Counted from the stretch's first letter, positions 16,922 to 25,378 are shown. The stretch: DNA of 64,000 bases from Streptomyces sp. NBC_01351 (GCF_036237315.1 NZ_CP108356.1:3220501-3284500), one strand, 5' to 3'. Numbers and translations are program-made. The notes: generated from the sequence alone by a model not told the origin.

Positions 16922-16933
16922 CTACGCGCGTAG
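16922..16933 (-). promoter_or_regulatory. CTACGCGCGTAG operator of the deoC operon
   Basis: This is a perfect 12-bp palindrome ending 1 bp before the -10 hexamer TATGCT (minus strand, 16920-16915), so it fills the spacer of the promoter. It is identical to the site before the nucleoside phosphorylase gene. Confidence 0.78.
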
Positions 16934-17145
16934 CGGCCTGTCACCCCCCTCCCCCGATTTCGACCGGAATCGGGCCCCTCGGTTGCTGTTACGCGGCGAT
17001 GACAGGAAGCAGATCATCCGACCGCACAAGATCCGTAAATTCTTCTTCAGCAGCCCGCCACACCTGACCCGGTGAACCAGACCGAACAGACGCAACGCGG
17101 CATGCGACTCTCCTCCACTTTCCTCACCATGCTTCAGGAGTCGTT

Positions 17146-18120
17146 ATGCGTTCCGCCCTCGCCCTCCGCACCTCGCTCGTCACGGCCGTCGTCACCGGAG
17201 CGCTCCTCGCGCCCGTCGCCGGCACCGCGTTCGCCGCCACCGCCGAGACTCCGGCCGCGGCCTCCGCGACCACCACGGACAACAGCCGTTACGCGGGCAG
17301 CCCGGTCTACATCGGAGAGGGCCTGGTCGCGGTGCTGCGCAACAAGGCCGAGGGCCCCGAGGCCTGGATCCGCGCCGTCGGCACCGACTGGAAGCCCGGC
17401 GACGCGTACATGACCCGCGTCATGGGCCTGCTGAACCGCGAGGCGACCACCGCCACGGTCAACGGCCTGTCCCTGAAGCTGACGAAGGCCACGACGGCCA
17501 ACCCCGTCCTGACGGTCACCAAGAACGGCGTCACCAAGTCCTACGCCCTGCCGAAGGGCGAGACGGCCCCCGCCACCTGCGTCTCGGAGGTCAAGAAGGT
17601 CCAGATGGGCGCCAACGTGTACGCCGACCTGACCATGTCCCCGAAGGGCCCGAAGGCGTTCGTCCACACTGAGCCGGCCAGCGGCTGGTCGCGCACGCTG
17701 GACCGCACGCACCCCAAGGGCACGGACGACTACTACCTGCGCATCGCGAACCCGAGCGGCGCCAAGCCGGTCTTCGAGTGGAAGAACCAGGGCGGCGCGA
17801 ACGTCCCGGTCCTCACGGCCTCCTTCCCCGCGCTCCCCAAGGGCTGCAAGCTCGACTACAAGGTCACGGAGGCGGGGTCCGGCAAGCCGGCGCCGAAGCC
17901 CTCCACCACCCCCTCCGCCTCGGGTGAGAAGAAGGCCCAGACCACGGGTCAGACCACCGTCGTCCCGCAGGGCCCGGTGGCCGCCGGCGCCGAACTCCCC
18001 GTCGAGACCGTCGCGGACACCGACAACACCACCAGCGCGGCCGCCGGCGCCGGCCTCATCGCCATCCTCGCCGCGATCGGCGCCACCCTCATGCACCGCG
18101 GCCGCCGCAACCACGGCTGA
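17146..18120 (+). CDS. Exported, C-terminally anchored surface protein, possible sortase substrate
   Basis: This is a 324-residue protein. A signal peptide covers 1-30 (cut near TAFA), followed by a roughly 220-residue extracellular domain with two Cys. A Ser/Thr/Pro linker (about 248-275), LPVET at 284-288, a hydrophobic helix (about 300-316) and a basic tail HRGRRNHG complete it. That layout is a cell-wall sorting signal with an atypical pentapeptide. A class F sortase gene follows 111 bp later on the same strand. No enzyme family is recognised in the ectodomain. RBS CAGGAG lies before ATG 17146. Wall attachment is inferred from layout and neighbour. Confidence 0.8.
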   Translation: MRSALALRTSLVTAVVTGALLAPVAGTAFAATAETPAAASATTTDNSRYAGSPVYIGEGLVAVLRNKAEGPEAWIRAVGTDWKPGDAYMTRVMGLLNREATTATVNGLSLKLTKATTANPVLTVTKNGVTKSYALPKGETAPATCVSEVKKVQMGANVYADLTMSPKGPKAFVHTEPASGWSRTLDRTHPKGTDDYYLRIANPSGAKPVFEWKNQGGANVPVLTASFPALPKGCKLDYKVTEAGSGKPAPKPSTTPSASGEKKAQTTGQTTVVPQGPVAAGAELPVETVADTDNTTSAAAGAGLIAILAAIGATLMHRGRRNHG

Positions 18121-18180
18121 CCCGGCACGGTCACCGCGCCGGGCCCCGGCCCGGCCGCCGTCCGCTTCCGTCCCTCCCCC

Positions 18181-18209
18181 GGGCGGGCCACCTCCACGGT
18201 GGCCCGCCC
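18181..18209. terminator. Perfect 12-bp stem between surface protein and sortase genes
   Basis: GGGCGGGCCACC, loop TCCAC, GGTGGCCCGCCC. It ends 22 bp before the sortase start and may terminate the surface protein mRNA or reduce sortase expression. Confidence 0.75.
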
Positions 18210-18231
18210 GGCCCGCTTCCCGGAGCACCCC

Positions 18232-18855
18232 ATGTCCCACCGCGTACGCCCCCTGCTCGCCGCCGTCCTCCTCGCGGCCGCCCTGACCACCGGGTGCGGC
18301 GCCGCGGCCTCCCCCACCCCGCCCGCGGACCCGGCGGCCGCGCCTCCCGCCGTCACGCCGACCACCGCGCCCCCGGCGCCCGGCGCGGCGCACGCCGCCC
18401 CGCTGCCCGCCTCGGAGCCCGTACGCGTACGGATCCCCGCGGCCGGTGTCGACGCGTCGCCCGTGCTGAAGCTCGGGCTGGCCGGCGACGGCACCGTGGA
18501 GGTCCCCTCCGTGGCCGACGGGGACAAGATCGGCTGGTACACGAAGGGCGTCACCCCCGGCCAGACCGGCCCCGCCGTCCTGATCGGCCACTTCGACACG
18601 GCGCGAGGCCCCGCCGTGCTCAAGGACGTCTCCAAGGTGCACACGGGTGACGAGATCACCGTGTCCCGCGCGGACGGCAGCACCGCCGTCTTCCGGGTGC
18701 GCGAACTGGAGCAGGTCGACAAGAAGAGCTTCCCCACCGCCAAGGTCTACGGCAATACCACCCGCCCCGAGCTGCGCGTGATCACCTGCGGCGGCGAAAT
18801 CACCGACGGCCATCGGCCCGACAACATCATCGTCTACGCCGATCTCGTCAGCTGA
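18232..18855 (+). CDS. Class F sortase
   Basis: This is a 207-residue membrane-associated transpeptidase. An N-terminal hydrophobic segment ends in TTGCGAA (possible lipobox at Cys about 22), followed by a Pro/Ala-rich linker to about 62. The sortase barrel then carries the catalytic His in LIGHFDTARG, the catalytic Cys in RVITCGG and an Arg later (GHRPDNIIVYADL). These motifs are those of actinobacterial class F enzymes rather than SrtE. ATG 18232 is the natural start. The adjacent surface protein with an LPVET-helix-basic tail is the obvious candidate substrate. Class F sortases are poorly characterised, so the specificity is inferred. Confidence 0.9.
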   Translation: MSHRVRPLLAAVLLAAALTTGCGAAASPTPPADPAAAPPAVTPTTAPPAPGAAHAAPLPASEPVRVRIPAAGVDASPVLKLGLAGDGTVEVPSVADGDKIGWYTKGVTPGQTGPAVLIGHFDTARGPAVLKDVSKVHTGDEITVSRADGSTAVFRVRELEQVDKKSFPTAKVYGNTTRPELRVITCGGEITDGHRPDNIIVYADLVS

Positions 18856-18880
18856 GACGGCGTGGGGCAGAATCGACCGC

Positions 18881-19519
18881 ATGAGCAGCCAGCAGCCTCC
18901 TGATGAACCGGTGTACGACGACCGGGTCTACCGCTCCTCCATGTCCGTGGTCACCGGGGTGCTGCTGCTGGCCCTGACCGCGTGGCTGTGCGGGGACGCG
19001 GTGGTGCGGGGTGCGGGCAACACCCCGTGGATCGCGCTGGCGGTCGCGCTGCTCGTCGTACCGCTGATCGTGGCGTTCACCATCCGCCCGGCCGTCTTCG
19101 CCAATGACGACCGGATGCGCGTACGGAACCCCTTCCGGATCATCGAACTGCCCTGGGCGGCCGTGGACGCCGTGCGCGCCGGATACTCGGCGGAAGTGCT
19201 GGCCGAGGGGTCGAAGTACCAGCTCTGGTCCGTGCCCGTCTCGCTGCGGGAGCGGAAGCGGGCGAACCGGCAGTTCAACCGCCGCGGCGGGCTCACCGGG
19301 CGCGGACTGAGCGCCCCCGACGAGGGCGCCGCCGCCACCCCCGGCGCCCCGCCGCGGGCCAAGGCCGACCAGGTCGTGGACGAGCTACGGGAGCTGGCGG
19401 AGCGCGGTGCCTCGCGGGCCGGCGCGCAGGGCTCCGTTCGGGTGCAGTGGTCGTACGAGATCCTCGCGCCAGCCGTGGCCGGTGCGCTGCTGCTGATCGT
19501 GCTGCTCTCGGTCGGCTGA
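18881..19519 (+). CDS. PH-domain-containing membrane protein
   Basis: This is a 212-residue protein. Two TM helices lie at about 22-42 and 49-68, then a cytoplasmic bacterial PH-like domain (IRPAVFANDDRMRVRNPFRI, ELPWAAVDAVRAGYSAEV). A charged Ala/Pro linker follows, and a final TM helix sits at about 193-211. It starts 25 bp after the sortase and may be in its operon. No specific function is known to me. Its last 135 bp overlap the opposing calcium-binding repeat gene. Confidence 0.78.
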   Translation: MSSQQPPDEPVYDDRVYRSSMSVVTGVLLLALTAWLCGDAVVRGAGNTPWIALAVALLVVPLIVAFTIRPAVFANDDRMRVRNPFRIIELPWAAVDAVRAGYSAEVLAEGSKYQLWSVPVSLRERKRANRQFNRRGGLTGRGLSAPDEGAAATPGAPPRAKADQVVDELRELAERGASRAGAQGSVRVQWSYEILAPAVAGALLLIVLLSVG

Positions 19520-20653
19520 GGTCCCGGCGGCTGCTGCCGCGGCCTCGCAGCCGACCTCGATGTCCGTGCCGGCTTCGCCGTCGCAGTCGTCGGTGCCGGC
19601 CCCGCCGAGGAGGGTGTCGTCGGCCGGTCCGCCGCGGAGGCGGTCGTCACCTGATCCGCCGAGGATCCTGTCCCGGCCGCCGGGGCCCACGCTCCCGGTC
19701 GGGAAGGTGAAGTTGTCGCCGTAGATGTTGTCGTTGCCGTTGCGACCGTCGATCACGTCGTTGCCCGCGGTCGCGCCCGCCGGGTCGATGAAGAAGCTGT
19801 CCCCGATGAGTTCCTCGTTGATCTCCAGCACCCCGGTACCACCCGTGATCACGTCGTTCCCGGATCCGGTCGCGCTGCCCTGGTACGAGCCGTGGTCGCC
19901 GGTGGCGCAGAAACCACCGTCGTCGCCCAGGCTGATGATGTCGTCGCCGCCCGTGCCGCTCACGTTCCCCAGGGACTCGCTGTCGCCCACCACGCAGCCG
20001 AAGTCGCCCGGCCCTTCGAGCAGGACGTCGTCCCCGGCGCCCGATGCCCCGAAGAAGCCGAACGAGTCTCCGGTGATCGCGTCACTGCCGCCGCCGCCGT
20101 CGATGCGGTCGGCGGCGCCGCCGACCGCGTAGTCGCCCGAGCTGTCACCGACGAGCTGGTCGCCCTCGTCCCCGCCGAGGAGCACGTCGGACGACGCGCC
20201 CCGGGCGGTGCCCTGAACGGCCACGTGGTCACCCCAGAGGGCGTCGAAGGAGGCGCCGCCGGACAGCCGGTCGCGGCCCGTGGCGCTGGTGACGTCCCCG
20301 GTGAGGGCCCATTCGTCACCGACGAGGCCGTCTTCGTCGGCTCCGCCGTCGAGCTGGTCGTCCCCGGCTCCGCCGGAGAGCCGGTCGCGGCCGGCGCCGC
20401 CGATCAGGACGTCGTTCCCGCCGAGGCCGCAGATGGTGTCGTTGCCGCCACCGCCGTCGATGACATCGACTCCGGGCGTGCCGATGATCACGTCGTCACC
20501 GGGCGTGCCGACCGTGGTCGTGGCGGCCGCGTCGAAGCACGTGGGCGTCGCGGCGGCGGCCTCGGTCGCGCCAAGCCCGAACAGGGCCGCGACCAGGACC
20601 TGCGTACTGACCGTGGCCACCATCGCGCGGACGGCTCTGCGATCTCGCAGCAT
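19385..20653 (-). CDS. Secreted calcium-binding RTX-type repeat protein
   Basis: This is a 422-residue exported protein. The signal peptide spans about 1-35 (cut after EAAAA). An array of glycine/aspartate nonapeptide-like repeats follows, such as GGGGNDTICGLGGNDVLIGG and GGAGDDQLDGG, which form Ca2+-binding beta-rolls. Longer spacers (GDVTSATGRDRLSGG) interrupt them. The array ends at EAGTDIEVGCE, where homologous proteins usually stop. Here the frame continues 45 more residues antisense to the PH-domain gene, so the last part may reflect a lost stop or frameshift. The RBS (GGAAGGGGAAA) and ATG 20653 are good. The role is probably extracellular or structural. Confidence 0.8.
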   Translation of the reverse strand: MLRDRRAVRAMVATVSTQVLVAALFGLGATEAAAATPTCFDAAATTTVGTPGDDVIIGTPGVDVIDGGGGNDTICGLGGNDVLIGGAGRDRLSGGAGDDQLDGGADEDGLVGDEWALTGDVTSATGRDRLSGGASFDALWGDHVAVQGTARGASSDVLLGGDEGDQLVGDSSGDYAVGGAADRIDGGGGSDAITGDSFGFFGASGAGDDVLLEGPGDFGCVVGDSESLGNVSGTGGDDIISLGDDGGFCATGDHGSYQGSATGSGNDVITGGTGVLEINEELIGDSFFIDPAGATAGNDVIDGRNGNDNIYGDNFTFPTGSVGPGGRDRILGGSGDDRLRGGPADDTLLGGAGTDDCDGEAGTDIEVGCEAAAAAAGTSADREQHDQQQRTGHGWREDLVRPLHPNGALRAGPRGTALRQLP

Positions 20654-20823
20654 GGATTTCCCCTTCCAGGAGTGTCGCGATCACTGTGGGTGATCTCCGG
20701 TGACCCGTGGAGGTGACTCGTCGCCGGTCGCGGTGATTTCATCCGATCGGATTCTCATACGTTCCTCATCGAGCCCGCCCGACCGGCGGAACCGGCGCCG
20801 CCGGATGGTGCGTCCTCGCAGGT

Positions 20824-21402
20824 GTGCAGCGCAATGAGGCCGGCGAAAGCACCGGCACCGCCCCCGCCGTCCCCTTCCGGCTCCGGATCCTGGCCGGGGT
20901 CCTGCTGGCCGCTCATCTCCTGGTCGTCGGCTGGCTGACCCTCCGCCCGCTCGACGTGCCGTGGGCCGCGGCCCCCAATCTGACCCCGCTGGAGGGGATC
21001 GGGGCGGACTTCGCCGCCGGCCCCCTCGAAGGGCTCCGGCGGCTCGGGGAGGGACTGGCTCTGCTGGCCCCGCTCGGGGTGCTGTTGCCGCTGGTCAGCG
21101 GGCAGCTCGCGCCGTCGGCGCTGTCCGCGTGGTCCTCTCTGGCCCGGACCGCCGCCGCGGGCGCGCTGGTCTCCGTGAGCATCGAGATGCTCCAGACCGC
21201 CGTCCCCGGACAGGTGGTCGACGTGGACTCGGTCCTGCTGAACACCCTCGGCGTCCTGCTCGCGCACGTGGCCGTCGTACCGGCGCTGCGGGCCCGGCTG
21301 CGCCGCTCACACGCCGTTTATCAGGGGGCGACCCCGAAAATTACCAGGGTCGGGCTCGGCCCCTGGACCGACGTCCTGTCGACGGTTCCGCGCGAATATT
21401 GA
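20824..21402 (+). CDS. VanZ-family membrane protein
   Basis: This is a 192-residue membrane protein. TM helices lie at about 20-40, 78-96, 108-126 and 136-152. VanZ-type residues appear in the second half (SIEMLQTAVPGQVVDVDSVL, an E-x-x-Q and V-D-V-x-D pattern). The start is GTG at 20824. VanZ itself gives low-level teicoplanin resistance, but most family members have no known role. It is divergent from the calcium-binding protein; a small PspC gene follows after 37 bp, possibly in the same transcript. Confidence 0.8.
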   Translation: MQRNEAGESTGTAPAVPFRLRILAGVLLAAHLLVVGWLTLRPLDVPWAAAPNLTPLEGIGADFAAGPLEGLRRLGEGLALLAPLGVLLPLVSGQLAPSALSAWSSLARTAAAGALVSVSIEMLQTAVPGQVVDVDSVLLNTLGVLLAHVAVVPALRARLRRSHAVYQGATPKITRVGLGPWTDVLSTVPREY

Positions 21403-21439
21403 GACATCGCAAGAACGCGAAACCGACGAAGGAGAACCC

Positions 21440-21640
21440 ATGAGCGCCCTTGTCCGCCCCCGTGACGGCCGAATGATCGGCGGAGTGTGCGCAGGACTGG
21501 CGCGCCGCTTCGGAATGTCGGCCAACACGATGCGGGTCATATTCGTCGCCTCGTGCCTGCTGCCCGGCCCGCAGTTCCTGGTCTACCTGGCGCTGTGGCT
21601 GCTCCTGCCGAACGAGAAGTCCGCGTCCACCGCCTGGTGA
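21440..21640 (+). CDS. PspC domain small membrane protein
   Basis: These 66 residues consist of a single PspC domain: LVRPRDGRMIGGVCAGLARR with the G-G-V-C-x-G-L signature, followed by a TM helix (RVIFVASCLLPGPQFLVYLALW) and the usual LLLPNE end. The RBS GAAGGAG lies 6 bp before the ATG. It probably senses or stabilises the membrane under stress, as inferred from PspC in other bacteria. Confidence 0.88.
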   Translation: MSALVRPRDGRMIGGVCAGLARRFGMSANTMRVIFVASCLLPGPQFLVYLALWLLLPNEKSASTAW

Positions 21641-21664
21641 CGAGCCGGGCACGGGGGGAGCGGG

Positions 21665-22426
21665 TCAGGCGGCCCGCTCGACCTTTTCCAGCTGCTTGTC
21701 GGCCACTTCCTGCGGCACCCGCGCCTGCTGCTGGGCCGACGCCACGTTGAGGGCCATCAGCCGCACGATGGTGTCGCCCTCGCGCACGACGACCAGGTGG
21801 ACCTGCGCCGAGACGCCCTGGCCGGCCGCGGTCGTGGTCCAGCTGACGCTCTCGTCACCGGTCGTGCGGTAGTCGGCGGCCCGTACGTCGCGGTAGCCGG
21901 CGCTCTGCTTCTCGACGGTGGCGGAGAAGCCCGTACCGCAAGCGGCCACGGCGGCCTTGAGCCGGGCGATCAGTGCCTTCGCGTCGCCCTCGGCGTAGGA
22001 GCTGACGGAGGCGGAGACGGCGAGTCCGACCTGCTTCTGGGAGCCGATGCCCCGGTTGACGGTCGCGCGTGCGGCCGGGTCCGGTGCGTCGCCCATGATG
22101 TCGGCGAGCGGCTGGCAGGCCTTCTTGTCGGCCTGCGGCTGGCCGTCGGGGGCGTTCGGGTTCTTGCCCTGGGCGGAGATCTGATAGCCGGCCAGGTCGC
22201 CCGGCTCCAGCGCGGACCGCTCAAGCCTGCTCCCGCCGGTCTTCGGCGCGGCCGATCCGGGCGGGGCGGGCGCTCCGGCGGCGGCCGAGGCGGCGGGCGT
22301 GCCGGAGGACCCCTTCGGGTCCGGGCCCTTGCCGGTGGCGGGGGTGTCCTCGCTGCTGCACCCCACCGCCGCGAACAGCAGGGCGGGGACCAGCGCGACC
22401 ATCGTCGCTCGTGCCTTCTTGCGCAT
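21665..22426 (-). CDS. Putative lipoprotein
   Basis: This is a 253-residue lipoprotein. Basic MRKKARAT, a hydrophobic core and the lipobox FAAVGC place the lipidated Cys near residue 22. A Gly/Pro/Ala linker runs to about 70. A folded domain then contains LEPGDLAGYQI, KACQPLADIMG and a conserved-looking second half (CGTGFSA, VSWTTTAAGQG). No known enzyme family is recognised; the pattern fits the many PknH-sensor-like or uncharacterised actinobacterial lipoproteins. ATG 22426 is chosen over the longer frame, whose 33 extra residues have no signal-peptide logic. It is convergent with the PspC gene. Confidence 0.78.
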   Translation of the reverse strand: MRKKARATMVALVPALLFAAVGCSSEDTPATGKGPDPKGSSGTPAASAAAGAPAPPGSAAPKTGGSRLERSALEPGDLAGYQISAQGKNPNAPDGQPQADKKACQPLADIMGDAPDPAARATVNRGIGSQKQVGLAVSASVSSYAEGDAKALIARLKAAVAACGTGFSATVEKQSAGYRDVRAADYRTTGDESVSWTTTAAGQGVSAQVHLVVVREGDTIVRLMALNVASAQQQARVPQEVADKQLEKVERAA

Positions 22427-22543
22427 GACCGAGACCTCAATACCGCGTGCGTCGGTGGGCAGTTGGCGATGATCGTGGCATACGACGCGACGTGGCGCCC
22501 ACCCGCTCGAAGGGGTGTGCGCCACGTGTTCGCGCGTACGGAT

Positions 22544-22807
22544 TCAGCCGCCGAGGCCGTTGAGCGGCAGGCCGCCGACCAGTTCGGTCACCGGGCCGAG
22601 CGCGGCGCCCGGGTCGCTCGACTGCTGGCCATCCTCGGCGCCCATGTGCTGCTGGCTGGTGAGGCCCTGGACAGCGGTGGTGGCGGTGCCCAGCGTGTCG
22701 GTGAGGCCGACGGCCGGCACTACGGCCGAGGCGGTACCGGCGGCGACGGCGGCGAAGGCGGCACCGAGAGCGGCGACACCGAGGGTCTTGGCAGCTGACT
22801 GCTTCAT
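22544..22807 (-). CDS. Small secreted protein
   Basis: This is an 87-residue exported protein. The signal peptide KQSAAKTLGVAALGAAFAAV is cut after about residue 29 (TASA), leaving a roughly 58-residue mature peptide that is Gly/Leu/Thr-rich and Cys-free (LTDTLGTATTAVQGLTSQQH). Its composition and N terminus resemble small secreted proteins produced during Streptomyces aerial growth, but it lacks the chaplin and rodlin signatures. The RBS AAGGACG lies upstream of ATG 22807. Function is unknown. Confidence 0.75.
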   Translation of the reverse strand: MKQSAAKTLGVAALGAAFAAVAAGTASAVVPAVGLTDTLGTATTAVQGLTSQQHMGAEDGQQSSDPGAALGPVTELVGGLPLNGLGG

Positions 22808-22946
22808 GAAAAATCGTCCTTGCGACGGGGAATTGAGCGGCTCCGCAAACTAGTCACTTCAAACCCCCGCCCGCAAACATCCTTAAATACGAGAAAGCGC
22901 CCGGGAATTGCCCCTCCCGGGCGCTTTCAGTACGTCACGCCATGGC

Positions 22947-24095
22947 CTACGCCGTGACGGAACCGCTGGTGGAGGCGGTCTGCTGGAAGAGCCACTCGGA
23001 CTTCAGCTCCGCGTAACCCGGCTTGATCACCTCGTTGATCATGGCGAGTCGTTCATCGAAAGGAATGAACGCGGACTTCATCGCATTGACGGTGAACCAC
23101 TGCATGTCGTCCAGCGAATAGCCGAAGGTGTCGACCAGGTGCTCGAACTCGCGGCTCATGCTGGTGCCGCTCATCAGGCGGTTGTCGGTGTTGACCGTGA
23201 GCCTGAAGTGCAGCTTCCGCAGCAGACCGATCGGGTGCTCGGCGTACGAGGGGGCCGCGGCCGTCTGCAGGTTCGACGTCGGGCACATCTCCAGGGGGAT
23301 GCGCTTGTCCCGGACGTACGAGGCCAGCCGGCCCAGGGTCACGGAACCGTCGTCGGCGACCTCGATGTCGTCGATGATCCGCACGCCGTGACCGAGGCGG
23401 TCGGCGCCGCACCACTGCAGGGCCTGCCAGATCGACGGGAGGCCGAAGGCCTCGCCCGCGTGGATGGTGAAGTGGTTGTTCTCGCGCTTGAGGTACTCGA
23501 AGGCGTCGAGGTGGCGGGTGGGAGGGAACCCGGCCTCGGCGCCGGCGATGTCGAAGCCGACCACACCGTTGTCGCGGTAGCGGTTGGCCAGCTCCGCGAT
23601 CTCCAGCGCGCGGGCGGCGTGGCGCATCGCGGTCAGCAGGGCGCCGACGCGGATGCGGTGGCCGTTGGCCTTCGCGCGGCGCTCGCCCTCGCGGAAGCCC
23701 TCGTTCACGACCTCCACGACCTCTTCGAGGGTCAGCCCCTTCTCCAGGTGCTGTTCGGGGGCGTAACGGATCTCGGCGTACACGACGCCGTCCTCGGCCA
23801 GGTCCTCGGCGCATTCCGCGGCGACCCGGTACAGGGCCGCCTTGGTCTGCATGACCGCGCAGGTGTGCGCGAACGTCTCCAGGTAGCGCGGCAGGGAGCC
23901 GGAGTCGGCGGCTTCGCGGAACCAGATGCCGAGCTTGTCGGCGTCGGTCTCGGGGAGGTTCTCGTAACCGACCTCGCGGGCCAGCTCGATGATGGTCCCG
24001 GGGCGCAGCCCACCGTCGAGGTGGTCGTGGAGGAGCACCTTCGGGGAGCGGCGGATCTGATCCGGGGTCGGCAGGGTAGGGGTCTCGCTCGTCAT
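22947..24095 (-). CDS. add: Adenosine deaminase
   Basis: This zinc enzyme deaminates (deoxy)adenosine to (deoxy)inosine. It has 382 residues. Metal and catalytic motifs are [13 protein letters not shown] (HxH), IHAGEAFG (His and the catalytic Glu), [11 protein letters not shown] (His) and [10 protein letters not shown] (Asp). ATG 24095 is preceded by -10 hexamer TAGAGT (minus strand, 24107-24102) with exactly 6 nt between, so the mRNA is probably leaderless. A perfect CTACGCGCGTAG sits just upstream. Its product inosine is the substrate of the nucleoside phosphorylase at 3477-4283. It is divergent from the alpha/beta hydrolase gene. Confidence 0.95.
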   Translation of the reverse strand: MTSETPTLPTPDQIRRSPKVLLHDHLDGGLRPGTIIELAREVGYENLPETDADKLGIWFREAADSGSLPRYLETFAHTCAVMQTKAALYRVAAECAEDLAEDGVVYAEIRYAPEQHLEKGLTLEEVVEVVNEGFREGERRAKANGHRIRVGALLTAMRHAARALEIAELANRYRDNGVVGFDIAGAEAGFPPTRHLDAFEYLKRENNHFTIHAGEAFGLPSIWQALQWCGADRLGHGVRIIDDIEVADDGSVTLGRLASYVRDKRIPLEMCPTSNLQTAAAPSYAEHPIGLLRKLHFRLTVNTDNRLMSGTSMSREFEHLVDTFGYSLDDMQWFTVNAMKSAFIPFDERLAMINEVIKPGYAELKSEWLFQQTASTSGSVTA

Positions 24096-24111
24096 CTGGG
24101 CACTCTAGCTC

Positions 24112-24123
24112 CTACGCGCGTAG
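24112..24123 (-). promoter_or_regulatory. CTACGCGCGTAG operator of add
   Basis: This perfect 12-bp palindrome is 4 bp upstream of the -10 hexamer TAGAGT, inside the promoter spacer. It is the same site and nearly the same geometry as at deoC. Confidence 0.78.
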
Positions 24124-24209
24124 AGCGGGGTGCCGACGGGGGCCGCCGATATGTAACAGTGACCGTGCGGACGGATGGCGTACACCTCGGGGTCTGAGAA
24201 TGTTCCGCC

Positions 24210-24932
24210 ATGGCACAGCATGCGCCGCCGGCGCGCGGGGCCCGTCTGGGGCGGGCGGCCGGCGCGAACGGCTCGGTATCGACGGTCAGTGGTGTGGTGC
24301 TCCTGCTTCCCGGGGCGTCCAGATTCTCCCCCGGTCCGATGCGCCCGCTCGCGCGGGCGCTGGGCCGGGCGGGAGCGGCGGACGGGCTGGTGGCACACAC
24401 CGTGGTGCACGGCGGCGGAGCCGCCCGGGAGGAGCAGGCGCGGTGGGCCGCGGACGAGGTGGGGCGACGGTACGGAGACGTGCCGGTGTGCCTGGCCGGG
24501 TACGACGTGGGTGGCCTGGCCGCACTGCGGGCGGCGGGACACGAGGCCGTCAACTCCGTTCTGGCGATGGCCCCTTCCTTAGGGGAAGCCGCCGCCGCGG
24601 ACTCCCCTGAACCGGTGAAACAGCTGTCCGGCCGACAGGTGTTGATCGTCCACGGCACCAACGACGCGCGCAGCGACCCGGAGAGCTCCTTCCGGCTGGC
24701 GGCGCGGGCGAAGAAGGCGAATCGTTCTACCTGCCGGTTCGAAGTGCATTCGGACGGGCACGGGCTGCGCGAGCACCAGGCGGAAGTGGTGGCGCTGGCC
24801 GTGGACTTCGTCCTGGGCGCCCTCGGTTCGGGCCGGTACTCGCGCCCCGTCACGGACGCCCTCGCCGCCCCGCCCCCGCTGGGCCTGCGGATGCCGCTGG
24901 CCTCCGGCTTCGGGCGGTCGCTGAGGGGATGA
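24210..24932 (+). CDS. Alpha/beta hydrolase-fold protein with a TTA codon
   Basis: This 240-residue protein has an alpha/beta hydrolase fold: VVLLLPGASRFSPGP (oxyanion strand), VCLAGYDVGGLAAL (nucleophile elbow), VLIVHGTNDARSDP (acid) and SDGHGLREHQ (His). The elbow has Asp where the usual Ser would be (G-Y-D-V-G), so either it uses an Asp nucleophile or it is not a standard esterase. Codon 124 (24579-24581) is TTA, the rare leucine codon read by the bldA tRNA; I see no other in-frame TTA in the window's genes. Translation may therefore be restricted to late growth. It is divergent from add; the substrate is unknown. Confidence 0.78.
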   Translation: MAQHAPPARGARLGRAAGANGSVSTVSGVVLLLPGASRFSPGPMRPLARALGRAGAADGLVAHTVVHGGGAAREEQARWAADEVGRRYGDVPVCLAGYDVGGLAALRAAGHEAVNSVLAMAPSLGEAAAADSPEPVKQLSGRQVLIVHGTNDARSDPESSFRLAARAKKANRSTCRFEVHSDGHGLREHQAEVVALAVDFVLGALGSGRYSRPVTDALAAPPPLGLRMPLASGFGRSLRG

Positions 24933-25006
24933 GCGGGCCCGGGCCCCCGGGCGTACCGTGAGGAATGGACTCGGGGTGTTCACCTCTCTCCCGGAGGCGA
25001 TGGACC

Positions 25007-25378
25007 ATGGGCGGACTGCTGCACAGGAACTTCGACAAGCCGGACGAGACCCGGCCGTTCGAAGCCGGTACGGGCAGGCTGGACCTCTTCAACACCGAGG
25101 GCGGGGCGGTCGGTCGCGCCGTCTTCGAGCCGGGCTGGCGCTGGTCGCTGCACGTCAAGCCGATCGCCGGCACGGACAGCTGCCAGTCCGCCCACACCGG
25201 GTACATCGCGAGCGGCCGCATGAAGGTCGTCATGGACGACGGGGAGAGCGCCGAAGTCGGTCCGGGCGACTTCATCCAGATCGCACCCGGGCACGATGCC
25301 TGGGTCCTGGGTGACGAGCCCTGCGTCGCGCTGGACTGGACCGGCTACACGGACTACGCGAAGCCGGCGTCCGGCTGA
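25007..25378 (+). CDS. Cupin domain-containing protein
   Basis: This is a 123-residue single-domain cupin. The first motif, G-W-R-W-S-L-H-V-K-P around residues 40-50, is followed by CQSAHTGYIASGRMKVVMDD. The second motif is VGPGDFIQIAPGHDAWVLGDEPC. The His ligands are partly conserved (His of SLH, QSAH, PGHDAW). ATG 25007 has GGAGG 7 bp upstream. The 3' end overlaps the opposing ATP-grasp pseudogene by 25 bp. Cupins of this kind bind small ligands or metals; no role can be assigned. Confidence 0.82.
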   Translation: MGGLLHRNFDKPDETRPFEAGTGRLDLFNTEGGAVGRAVFEPGWRWSLHVKPIAGTDSCQSAHTGYIASGRMKVVMDDGESAEVGPGDFIQIAPGHDAWVLGDEPCVALDWTGYTDYAKPASG

